Of a stretch of 64,000 nucleotides of DNA, positions 32,044 to 41,890 are shown piece by piece. The notes below the pieces were generated by a model. It saw only the letters and a list, made by a program, of their open reading frames with translations. It searched no databases and was not told the origin of the DNA. The stretch comes from Anaspis maculata. Its lineage: Eukaryota; Arthropoda; Insecta; Coleoptera; Scraptiidae. Every line of letters begins with the position of its first letter. Position 1 is the stretch's first letter. The position numbers were made by a program, and so were the translations under genes. The stretch covers positions 34,269,979 to 34,333,978 of the forward strand of contig OX421963.1 in NCBI GenBank assembly GCA_949128115.1, written 5' to 3'.

Positions 32044-33506
32044 TTGAATTTATTCAAGGTTCTTTGGGCTCAGTGGAATTCTCTGAGAATAGAGAACGCG
32101 TTGCTGAAAAGAGTTTGGGAGAGTCCTGATGGAAAGAGGGAGATGGTGCAATTGGTGCTTCCCAAGAAAAGAGTGAAAGAGGTCCTGAAGGAGATGCACG
32201 ATGGCGTCACTGGAGAGCACCTTGGGGTGAACAAGACGTTGGCCAAGGTGCGCGAGCGGTTCTACTGGGTGAACTGCCGGAACGACGTGGAAACATGGTG
32301 TCGCCAGTGCGAGATTTGTGCGGCCAGCAAAGGACCAAGAACTCGCAGCCGAGGGGAGCTGAAAACTTTCAATGTAGGAGCGCCTTTTGAACGCATCGCG
32401 ATCGATGTGGCTGGCCCGTTCCCGACAACGGAAGATGGCAACAAATACATCCTGGTTGCCATGGACTACTTCAGCAAGTGGCCGGAAGCGTACGCCCTAC
32501 CCAACCAAGAGGCTTCTACGGTGGCATGGGTGCTAGTAGACAATCTGATTATCCGCTTGGGAGTACCTCTGGAGCTACACTCAGACCAAGGACGAAACTT
32601 CGAGTCCAACCTGTTCCAAGGTATCTGTACTCTACCCGGAATACAAAGGACCAGGACGACGCCCCTTCACCCACGGTCCGACGGAATGGTTGAACGGTTC
32701 AACCTGACGATGAAGCAGCACTTGTCAAAGGTCGGCGACGAGCATCAGCGAGACTGGGATCGTCATCTGCCGATTTTCCTGATGGCGTATCGCGCTGCCA
32801 TTCACGACACCACAGGGAAACACCAGCACGTGTTATTTTTGGCCCAGAGCCTCGCCTCCTCTGCGATTTGCAATTTGGCACGCCGGAGAATGATCCTAAA
32901 GACATCCCCGAATACGTCGACGAATTAAGGCGAAGAATGTATGACATCCACGAGTTGGTTCGAAACCGGATTCGAATCGCGACCGACCGAATGAAGACCC
33001 GTTACGACTTGAAGGCGAACTCCACGGGATTTCAGGCTGGTTATCTGGTCTGGTTGTACAATCCTCAACGCAAGAAGGGAAAGTCTCCGAAGTTGCATCC
33101 GTCGTGGGAAGGACCGTACACGGTAGTCAAGAGGATCAATGACGTCGTGTACAGAATCCAGCGAGCCCCGAGAGCCAAGATGAAAGTTGTCCACCTTGAT
33201 CGCCTTGCACGTTACTTCGGGAGTAACGATGAGCCTATTCGGGACGAACAGGCTCAAGAGGGGGGCAGTGTTACAATCCCGTACATATTGGTGAACACTC
33301 GATCTTTCTGGATTATTCCATCCATTAGATCGCAGTGTAGAAGTGTGGAATGTTCTGGTGCATTCCAGAGCGCGCGTTTACGTAGAACCAAATGGGGAGA
33401 CTTCAATGCTCGATCGAGAACTATCCGTCCATTTTGGCGGAGGCGCCGTTCCAGAACCCGGCAAAATTATAGGGGTAACGTGTGTGATTATTCAGGAATG
33501 GTATAA
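32044..33506 (+). pseudogene. Gypsy-type integrase, frameshifted and 5'-truncated
   Basis: The first frame (32044-32928) holds the HHCC zinc-binding domain (His52, His59, Cys89, Cys92). It also holds the catalytic core: Asp121 in IAIDVAGPFP, Asp181 in LHSDQGRNF and Glu217 in SDGMVERFN, a D,D-35-E spacing. At about 32815-32822, in a run of A, the coding frame shifts by one base. The C-terminal half then continues in the frame covering 32868-33506, with the GPY-type module (HPSWEGPYTVVKRI). Integrase inserts the retrotransposon cDNA into host DNA. The second frame stays open through 237 bases of the 3' LTR, so the original stop may lie inside the LTR. As it stands the copy cannot make an intact protein. 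Confidence 0.9.
33255..33268 (+). promoter_or_regulatory. Polypurine tract
   Basis: The purine-rich run 'aagaggggggcag', with a single pyrimidine, immediately precedes the TG that opens the 3' LTR. This is where plus-strand cDNA synthesis is primed in LTR retrotransposons. Confidence 0.75.
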
Positions 33507-33775
33507 AAACCGCATATGCCGTGCCACTATGGAATTTGCTGGAAGTAGACAGAAAGTTCGGGAACACTATTCGGAGGCCTTATATAAGGCATCAGCCGGC
33601 AGCTCAGGGCAGTATTGAATTGGAAGAGCGAGCGAATAAGCGAGCGATAATCACAGCGATATTCCAAGTAGATAATTATTGACGTGTATTGATTGTAGTA
33701 CGCAGAAATAAACAGTGTGTGTTTTAAATCGATCGTCTCAATTATATCCGAACCCGTACGCGAGATATCGTAACA
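33269..33775 (+). mobile_element. 3' LTR of the gypsy-type element (507 bp)
   Basis: The LTR runs from TGTTACAATCCC to ATCGTAACA, with matching TGTTAC/GTAACA ends. It contains a TATA box at 33581-33587 and an AATAAA at 33707-33712, which define promoter and polyadenylation regions. Two inverted relatives are the solo LTRs at 30757 and 31499. Confidence 0.88.
33581..33587 (+). promoter_or_regulatory. LTR TATA box
   Basis: TATATAA, preceded by GGCCT and followed by GGC, is conserved in the related solo LTRs (complement near 30955 and 31687). It sits about 120 bases before the LTR polyadenylation signal. Confidence 0.6.
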
Positions 33776-34285
33776 TTATTTAACCCACCAAGAGTCAAAG
33801 CGATTTTATTGATGTCATCAAGTCTATGCGTTAATCCTGCTTTCAATTCACACTACTTTTACTCATACCTACTCAGCTATAAAATACCCACTTACCCATA
33901 AAAGTTTTAATATAAGTAGGTACCTATCGACGCATTGCCACCACTCTCTATGCGTCTCGATGATGTTCGACATCCGCTATGTAAATAGCGGTTTCAATTT
34001 TTAACACCGAACACTAGTGTATTTATACAGCGTCTCCAAGCCCAAACCCTCCTCTTCATCTCCTTTATTATTCCGTTGGTGAATTCAAACCGTGTCTTGA
34101 GATGAAAGGCTTAATTCGCATCTTCATCATCAACACATTAACGTTTCCTTCTGTCAACATTAAAATTTTACATCACGACTCCATAAATAAATTTGGAATA
34201 TTTAATAAAGACGCGTTTGCCCCTTGCATTTCAAGAAATTAAAACGCATAATTTCGAGCTGGGAGGAAGATTTCATCATCATCAG
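33776..34285. other. No recognised feature
   Basis: AT-rich DNA without a supported frame or visible repeat. Confidence 0.4.
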
Positions 34286-34289
34286 AAAT

Positions 34290-35650
34290 ACGTAATAGTT
34301 GCAGCGGTACGCTAGCGAAATGACCCTGATTCTGCATTTTGTGATACTGCAATGAAATTTGGCATATGCAAACTACGTGAAATTTCAAATGATTTGACCC
34401 GCAGCACTCAGAAATTTGTCCATTAGGGGACGACTGGGGGCCCCTCAAAATTTCAAGATGTCGGAACTTTTACCATGCACCATTCAATACCGCTCAATCT
34501 ACCGTACAGGACCTTTGTTCTTGACCATCATAACATTTTTTGTCATGTGAATTCCATTCTTCTTATAGAACAAAAAAATCATTTCTTTGCCTGGTCAACA
34601 AATTATAGAATAATTTTTTTTTAAACCACAAATAGGTTGTTGAGTCGTTTTTGTGTGATAATCGATAAATCTGCATTCCCTCGGCTCATTTATGAAAACA
34701 GAACTTTTGCAGTGCTATTTTTCAGCGAAGGAGTGACCTCAACTTACCATTACTTTTAACATTACCTATTTCAATGTTTTATCCCAATAAATATGATTAT
34801 TGTTGTACTAATATATAGCTTGAAGTTTCATTCAACGGTGTGGATGATAGAACGGCCTCAGATTTCACCTGGAAGCCGTGCATACTAATTTTTCTGCAAA
34901 GCCGTCAAATTTGGCATTTTTGATTTTCTACCGGGAGCGACCAAAATGTCAATACACACCACTCCGCCCAAGAGCACCGGTTTCAGTACTTTTGCACCAA
35001 CTTTCATTTCAGTATCACAAAATGCAAAATTGTCAGGCGTGAATATCGTTTTCCGCTAGAGCAAACCGGTGCTCTCGGGCGGAGAGATGTGTATTGACAT
35101 TTTGGCCGCTCCCGCTAGAAAATCAAATCGTTGAAGAAAAGTTCAAGCTATATATAAGTATAAGAATAATTATACTTACCGGGATAAAACCTTGAAAAAG
35201 GTAATGTTGAAAATTATTATTGGTAAGTTTAGGTCACTCCTTTGTTGAAAAATAGCACTGCGAAAGTTTTCTTTTCATAAATGAATCAAGGGATTTATCG
35301 ATGATCACACAAAAACAAGTAAACAATCTATTTGTGGCCAAAAAAAAAATTATTTTTCAAATTGTTGACCAGGCAAAGAAATTCTTTTGTTTCTATAAGA
35401 AGAATGGAATTGACATGACGAAAAATGTTATGATGGTCAAGAACAAAGTTGTTTTGGTCCTGTACGGTAGATAGGGCGGTACTGAATGGTGCATGTCGCC
35501 CCAGTCGCTCCCTAATGGACAAATTTTTGAGTGCTGCGGGTCAAATCACTTGGAATTTTATGTAGTTTGCATTATGCCAAATTTCATTGCAGTACATATC
35601 ACAAAATGCAGAATCAACAAGCGAATATGCCTCATGGGCATGAGGCTCAG
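34290..35650. repeat. 1.36-kb foldback repeat
   Basis: Long inverted arms meet near 34990. 'gcgaaatgaccctgattctgcatttt' (34314-34339) faces a diverged complement near 35606-35630. 'tttgacccgcagcactcaga' faces 'tgagtgctgcgggtcaaatc'. 'ttcttgaccatcataacatt' faces 'atgttatgatggtcaagaa'. 'atgtcaatacacaccactcc' faces 'agatgtgtattgacattttgg'. No coding capacity. Confidence 0.8.
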
Positions 35651-35724
35651 TAGCGCACTTCCTTTTTGGAGGATTAGTGAACGCAAGATGTTAAGTGATT
35701 AGGGTTCTACCGTCTTGGGCAAAA

Positions 35725-36118
35725 AATTGCAATATGGCGGCCAAAATATCGACAGAATCATGAAATTCGGCTTGAAAATCAAAATGATCGTACAAGACAA
35801 GGGTAAGTTCCAAGTTTCATGAAAATCGTTCCACTAACAAGAGATTTCAATATGGCGGCCAAGATGGCGGCAGAATTATGAAACTCAGCTTGAAAATAGG
35901 AATGATCGTACGAGACAAGCGTAACTCTCAAGTTTCATGAAAATCTTTCCACTTATAAGAGATTTCAATATGGCGGCCAAGATGGTGGGGCAATCATAAA
36001 ATTTGGCTTGAAAATAAGAATGATCATACTAGACAAGGGTGAGTTTCAAGTTTCATGACAATCGTTCCACTAATAAGAAATTTCAATATGGCAGCCAAGA
36101 TGGCGGCCGAATTATGAA
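35725..36118 (+). repeat. 118-bp tandem repeat
   Basis: Three full units and part of a fourth are marked by 'aatatggc(g/a)gcca' at 35731, 35849, 35967 and 36085, an exact 118-base period. Each unit also contains 'cgtac(a/g)agacaag' or 'catactagacaag', 'caagtttcatga' and 'aagagatttc'. It is a degraded satellite-like array. Confidence 0.92.
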
Positions 36119-36397
36119 AGCCAACCTGCCTATTTGGTCCTTGAGGACCTAAGCTATCCACCGGATAAAGTTCAATCTTCAACGGCTGTAGCTTTATTTC
36201 CCGAGGAGAAGTTCAACTTCATCGAAGTGCACAGGAGATCTCTGTTTTTTGAGAATAATGATAACGATGTATGGATAACAAAAATAGTGCCCATTGGCCA
36301 CCCTTGGAGACATCAGCTATTAATCGGAAAAAAGTTCCAAGACTCTTGTTTCAATTCTCGAGAAGGAGTACAGCGTCTTAATTTCTGCACGGACTCG

Positions 36398-36444
<47 letters not shown>

Positions 36445-36750
36445 CGGCCACATAAGCGTCATTCTGTTACTTATATAAAAAAATGTGCTCCAACTGATTT
36501 CGACCTCCTGAACACGAATATCGGGTTCACTTTTGAATTGGAACATTTCTTTTTTATCGAAAAACCGAAAAAATGGTAGCCTTGTCACATGATTTTTAGT
36601 GATACCTACCTACTTTTTTTTTGTTATTGAGCGAACATGTTTCGTAATTTGAGTGCCATTATCCTTCAGGTACCTAGTATTGGCTATTTCAAAATGTTCA
36701 ATTACTATTTCGGCACGTCTGATTTTAAATTTGTAGGGTCGTGTAATATG
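36119..36750. other. Microsatellite and flanks, no gene
   Basis: The stretch holds the GACA array described separately. An open frame of 114 codons at 36134-36478 runs through that microsatellite and has no recognisable domain. Confidence 0.4.
36408..36441 (+). repeat. (GACA)n microsatellite
   Basis: Eight and a half copies of GACA. A similar-looking (GGAC)n array is found at 37498-37520 after a different repeat. Confidence 0.95.
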
Positions 36751-36754
36751 CGCC

Positions 36755-37500
36755 GAGCCGTGGCTTTGCGGCCGTTTTCAAAAATCGATAACAATTGACC
36801 TAACGGTCGGATCGAAGTGGGGTTTTTGTCAAAAGAAAGTTCAAATTGTTCTCTAAATATAATGCCGTACATGCAGTGATGTATTTTATTAAGAAATTGT
36901 AGTTGCCTGCATATCGCAACTTTCTACATCTTACCGCGAATGCCAGCACTTGATCGGCGAAGCCGCCCTACACCAAAATGTTATTTTTGTAATTGTTCAT
37001 GATTATTTCGGCAACATTTTTCTTGATTCGCGTACCAAGGCCATGAGCTACCCATTCGAGTTGAAATATTTTCTGTATTGAATTTCGTTTTGTTCGGAGG
37101 AAAGGATATCAAGCACCAGCAAGCAACGAATAAATCATTTGCGGCCGAGCCGTAGTTTCGGAGTCATGTTCAAAAATTAATAACTACTAATCGGCACCTC
37201 GCACCGATGTGAAATTTTCATTAAAATAAAGTTCAAATCATCCTCTAAATATAACTCCGCATATGTATTATGGTAAAATGATAAGATCGGGTACTTCCTC
37301 GCATGTGATAACTTTCGAGATCAGGCCGGCTTCTGAAATGCAGCATTCAACGGCGATGCCGCGTCACACTAAATTGTTATTATTGTCATTGTTTATTATT
37401 ATTTCGTCAAGATTTTTCTTGGTTCGGGATACAAGGTCATGAGCTACCCAATGGAGTAAAAAATTTTCGCAAAAACCTTTTCGTCTAGGACTAGATGCGG
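36755..37500 (+). repeat. Diverged ~370-bp direct repeat, two copies
   Basis: The block from about 36760 to 37080 is repeated from about 37140 to 37460. Paired words are 'aaagttcaaat(t/c)' followed by 'ctctaaatata', 'ttcttg(a/g)ttcg', 'caaggccatgagctaccca' with 'caaggtcatgagctaccca', and 'ttatttcggcaa' with 'ttatttcgtcaa'. The second copy ends beside the (GGAC)n array. Confidence 0.75.
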
Positions 37501-37520
37501 GGACGGACGGACGGACGGAC
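37498..37520 (+). repeat. (GGAC)n microsatellite
   Basis: Nearly six copies of GGAC directly follow the second ~370-bp repeat unit. Confidence 0.93.
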
Positions 37521-37524
37521 AAAG

Positions 37525-38290
37525 CGAGGACAAAAGCGCCTTCCCGTTTGGAGAAGTGCGCTAAAAAGCGTACCGCTGCAACTAAATATAAAGAAAGGTA
37601 AGCACACATCATTGCATAATGCATAAAATGCCATTATTTAAAGTAGGTACCTAATTGTTTGATCAAATAATAATAATCTCAAGTTGTTTATAAGTATTGA
37701 CATAACCTAACTTATTTGTTGAGAACGAGTGAAGCGATCAAGCCATCTCCTTCAGTGGAAAAAATATTTTTGTCCTATTAACAAATTGCTGTTATTTGAG
37801 CGATTTTAGAATGTATAACAAAGAAAGTGTGTTATTTTTTATTTGTAGTCTTGCTTCACATTCAGTTGTTAAAAAAATAAATATCCTGGAGCATACCTAT
37901 GGAGTTGTTGGAGTGACAGCAAAAGTTTTAAGTTGACGAGTTGCTGAGAAGAGATTTCGGTGTCGGTAGAGCTCATGCCTGCAACTACGAACCGTGCGTA
38001 CATACTCAAGAGGGTTGAAGATGACATGAATCATATCAGAGAAGAGATATGCTCGGTTTCACAAAGGTGAAAAATACGACGTCCTATTCTATAACACGAC
38101 ACAAATTTGTATACCTAGTGTTATAGCTATTGCCGGACATTTTGCCTGCCATACGGTGATTGGAAGGTCACGTGTGGCCTGTGTTTGAAGTATACGACGA
38201 TCAGGAATCACACGAGCATTTGATAATTCTGATAAAGCCGAGTCGGACATCTTTCGCTGGTTTATCCGGATTTTACTCGATCGTTCTTAA
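37525..38290. other. No recognised feature
   Basis: AT-rich DNA with no supported frame or visible repeat. Confidence 0.35.
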
Positions 38291-38294
38291 CTAA

Positions 38295-38695
38295 ACAGGT
38301 CAAAGATTGAAGGTTGTGCACCCCAAAAACTCGCTCAGGTTCAAATGAGGATATCGTGACGAAAAATTAACCGATTTGAAAAAAGATAGTGGTAATGATT
38401 CAAGCGTTCTTCTGACTGCAAGTTTCATATTTGGATATCGTATTTACTGATATACCTAAAAAAGTTACTTACGCTTAAAAATGAACCACTTTTCACTCCT
38501 ACTTTTGTCACCCTGTATATCATACAGTGTATTATCAAATACGATATCCAATTATGAAACTTGCAGTCAGAAGAACGCTTGAATCATTACCACTATCTTT
38601 TTTCAAATCGATTAATTTTTCGTCACGATATCTTCATTTGAACCTGAGCGAGTTTTTGGAGTGGACCACTTCAATCTTTGATCTGTTTACTTGAC
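38295..38695. repeat. ~400-bp foldback repeat
   Basis: 'aggtcaaagattgaag' near 38299 pairs with 'cttcaatctttgatc' near 38668. 'cgagttttt' regions, 'gtggtaatgattcaagcgtt' (38388) with 'aacgcttgaatcattaccac' (38573), and 'tgcaagtttcata' with its complement are further pairs. The 75-bp loop contains 'caccctgta', the end-word of the CAGGGTG elements. Confidence 0.8.
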
Positions 38696-38747
38696 TTTGA
38701 AGAGGTTATGTTCCTACTCTGACAGGCAACAGCAGACAAGTGCAAGT

Positions 38748-39358
38748 GGCCACATACTTGAATAGCTATACCACTTATGAACCTATTGCGCATTCTGCCG
38801 CGCCGCGTAACAGAAGGAGTTAGAGAATGACGCCATTTTGATGGTTAATTTCCAGTGTATCTCAAAATACCGAGCTATATAGCTACCACAAAATGTCTTA
38901 AGGGCCGTGAAACTGATCAAACTTTCTGCAAGTTTACGATAGCGATCCAGTTTTCTCAAGTACCATTACGGAAGTGTATTTAGCTTTTTCAAAATTACAA
39001 AATAACCTCGTCGAGTTGGATGGTTGGGTGCCACTGTACTCTGAGTAAACTAAATGTCAAGTGACAGCTTTTTGACAGTGTAAATAAACATCACGTAGTT
39101 AACCGAACTTTTGGACGCTGGAATGATCGCACACCTTTTCTTCACCTGTTGATTCCCACCTGATGGTATTAGTGTTGATTCCACGTACTTTGAGGGAGAA
39201 GCAAAATAATATCGTGCTTAGTCAAGTGGCCAAGTAGCGGAGTGGTGCCAATCCACACCACCCAAAATCCCTAAATAACCATCAAGATGGCGGCGCCCAT
39301 TATTACAAGTGTCGGACGTCTCTCTTGCGCGGTATAGCTATTTAAGTATGTGGTAGTG
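38748..39358. repeat. ~610-bp foldback repeat
   Basis: 'ccacatacttgaatagctat' near 38751 pairs with 'atagctatttaagtatgtgg' near 39334. 'cgccattttgatggttaatt' near 38831 pairs with 'aaataaccatcaagatggcg' near 39274. The central part is unpaired and has no coding frame. Confidence 0.7.
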
Positions 39359-39431
39359 GCGTGGTTTCACTAGATTTGACGTACAGCGCAGCGGCGGCGT
39401 TGACAAAATCTTTGTAATAGGTACTGATAAC

Positions 39432-40878
39432 AGGCCAGGCGGTAGGTTATTCTGGATAGAAAAAATTCCGACCAAAGCCTTTATGGTGTCAAACTCTTCG
39501 TAAGGTCAGTAGGTATCTACCACTGAGTTTCCGCCCAAAAACGAGTTGTGCTGATTCCTCCACATCTGCCCAAAGGTAAACGATGTCTTGAAGGTGCAAA
39601 AAGACCTGTTAAACCCCCGTACTTTCTCATTTTATTTGCCTCAATGCAAATGTACAACTCTAACACAAACATTGGAAGCATTTGTCATCATCTCTGTGCC
39701 AGTCTTACTGTTGAAAAAAAAGATTTCTTTGTGCGGGTCAGATAAATCACATTTAATTGTTTTTCCACACAAGAAAACGATGGAGCAACATGTATTTTGG
39801 ATGTTTTCTTATAACTTGTACTCACTCAGCCCATTTATGGTGTTAAAATTTCAATAACAGCATTTTTGAAGATGTTGCCCGCAAAGAAGTGAATAATTTT
39901 TACCAGGCTGTTCAGAAGGAGTTTTTTCAATTTTATCAAACACCGTTCTCGAAAATTTTATAGGAAATGGCAAGCTGGAACTGTTTTCTAATGATATTAT
40001 ATCTGGCTTAACCGTGGCACGCTTTTTGAAAGTGTAGGAAACTGATTTCTTTCGAGCGGTTCTATTTTACCAGCGTGCGGCCGTGTCTACTTGACATAGA
40101 CCGGACTGATTACACAAGCTTGGAAATTTACTCTCATCCAGCTTTGAAACACGACCATTAATGATAAAATAATGTATGATTTCTTCATAAATCAATGTAC
40201 AAAGTCTCAATAATAATGGTCGCGTTTTAAAGCTGGAAAAGAGTACATTTCCAAGCTCGTGTAATCAGTCCGGTCTATGTCAAGTAGGCACGGCCGCACA
40301 CGGGTGAAACAGGACCTCTCGTAAAGAAAACACTTTTTTAGACTTTCAAGTGCGTGCCGCGGTTAATCCAGGCACGATATCGTTAGAGAAGAGTTTGAGC
40401 TTTTCAGTCCTTGTAGAATTTTCGCCAACGGTGTTTGGTAAAATTGAAAAAATTGCTGCTGAACAGGCGGGTGAAAATTATTCACTTTTTTGCTGGCAAC
40501 ATCTTCAAATATGCTGTTATTGAAATTTTAATGCCATAGATGGGCTCAGTGAATACAAGTTATTAGAAAACATCCAAAATACATGTTGCTCCATCGTTTT
40601 CTTGTGTGGAAAAACCATTAAATGTAATTTATCTGACCCGCACAAAGAAATCTTTTTTTCAACAGTAAGAGTGGCACAGAGATGATGACAGATGCTTCCA
40701 ATGTTTGCGTAAGAGTTGTACGTTTGCATTCAGGCAAATATAACAAAAAAGTACTAAGGTTTAACAGGTCTTTTTGCACTTTCGAGGCTACTGACCTTAC
40801 AAAGAGTTTGACACCATAAAAGCTTTGGTCGGAGTTTTTTCCAGATTGTAGTGATTTTACCGACATATCGCCTGGTCT
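39432..40878. mobile_element. Large foldback element, AGGCCAGGCGG ends (copy 2)
   Basis: This is the second copy of the 17014-18832 family, inverted relative to it. Its left end (AGGCCAGGCGGTAGGTTATT) matches the right end of copy 1, and its right end (CCGACATATCGCCTGGTCT) matches the left end of copy 1. Arms meet near 40190 around 'ataatgtatgatttcttcat'. Length is 1447 bp, without the small insertions seen in copy 1. No coding capacity and no clear target duplication. Confidence 0.85.
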
Positions 40879-41008
40879 ATAAGCATGAAAGCGACGATGA
40901 AAACGTGACGCGTAATAATAATATAAATTGTACTGTACCTACTCTTTTGTGTGACAACGAATAAGTTCCACGTAAATTAATATTTTGGGGCCAGTTCTCA
41001 TATAATGT

Positions 41009-41340
41009 ACAGGGTGATTCATGAGTGACCTTTCATAGGCTAATGGAGGATAGAGGACTCCGAGGCGAGTCAGGATCCAGAAAAGAAATTTTGTTTCCTC
41101 CATTGGTTACGAAGATACAGGGTGTTTTGTGTGTTTCGTATGAAACTTTGTTAAGCGATAACTTTTCTCGAAGACTGCTATCGGATTCAAAAAGCTAGGG
41201 AAAAATGCTTCAAGAATCATTCTTAATTTCAGATAGCACACCTAAACCGTTTCGACAATAAAACAAAAGTAAAATCTGTGGGTAAGTTTCCAATATCGAT
41301 CGGACATATTCGACTCAATGTTTCATTGAATTATTTCAAA
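41009..41340. repeat. Fragments with CAGGGTG starts
   Basis: 'tacagggtgattcatgagtg' at 41009 and 'tacagggtgttttgtgtgtt' at 41111 both look like left ends of TA/CAGGGTG elements, one inside the other. A possible right end 'cccaccctgta' lies near 42817-42823. I could not pair the full arms. Confidence 0.4.
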
Positions 41341-41484
41341 TTAATTTTTTGGCTTGTCTCTGTTGAGTAGAAGAGCTTGGTTGAAAGAAAAATTCCATAG
41401 TCGAAGATTTTTTTTCACGCCCAAAACAAGTCTAATTTTGTGTTTCACTCTCGATTTTGTCATTTTAAAAAATTGTCGGCTCTG

Positions 41485-41572
41485 GACCTGGCCCCAGTCG
41501 GATTCGAACCCATGAATCCCATGATACCTGGAATTGCTTCCAAAGACGGAGTCCGCCGCGGTACTGGCCGGG
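41485..41572 (-). repeat. tRNA-like sequence (SINE-like), minus strand
   Basis: The minus strand carries a perfect B box, GGTTCGAATCC (complement of 41500-41510). It is preceded by a possible extra-arm-like region and by 'ccagtaccgcgg' in the A-box position. Acceptor and T stems pair poorly, so an active tRNA is unlikely. A tRNA-derived SINE or decayed tRNA gene is the better reading. Confidence 0.4.
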
Positions 41573-41681
41573 TTAACTGAAATTTGGTTGGCGGTGTATC
41601 TACTATTACGGTCAGAATTATTCTGTCTTATTTCTATTCCTATTTTTATTTCATTTCCCGGACGGTGCATGCGCTTTTATA

Positions 41682-41890
41682 CAGGTTGTTTCAGCGATAA
41701 CGGTAAAAAATTCAACTGTGATTAGATCTCGTCAAAATTTTACCACAACCCATACGCCATTTTGTAAAGCTCGGCCTAATGACGAAAATACAGTCCTTCA
41801 AGTTCTTTTTCCGGGTTTCAAAAGTTGGTTCTCAGGAAGGTTTTGACAAAATCAGCCTAAATTTAGCATAAGCTACATCTGAGGGGCAAC
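41682..41890 (+). repeat. One-arm fragment of the 28942-31360 foldback family
   Basis: The fragment starts CAGGTTGTTTCAGCGATAAC and continues 'aaaaaattcaactgtg', 'gtcaaaattttac', 'cattttgtaaagctcggcct' and 'aatgacgaaaatacag'. It follows the arm of the 28942 element in order and without its insertions. It therefore shows the pre-insertion order of that arm. Confidence 0.75.

Larger units (their letters stand above)
32015..33775 (+). mobile_element. 5'-truncated Ty3/gypsy-type retrotransposon
   Basis: Only the end of pol (integrase), a polypurine tract and the 3' LTR remain. Gag, protease, reverse transcriptase, RNase H, the primer site and the 5' LTR are missing. The integrase frame carries a one-base frameshift. 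The plus orientation is opposite to that of the two solo LTRs upstream, so the region gathered at least three independent insertions of one family. I see no env-like frame. Confidence 0.88.

Noticed and set aside
31499..33775. Reading the minus LTR at 31499 and the plus LTR at 33269 as a pair bounding one element
   Set aside because: They are in opposite orientation, and the first has its own 4-bp duplication. LTRs of one element must be direct repeats.
36134..36588. Frames with Asp-Arg-Gln-Thr or Val-Cys-Leu-Ser tandem peptides
   Set aside because: They are translation of the (GACA)n microsatellite on either strand.
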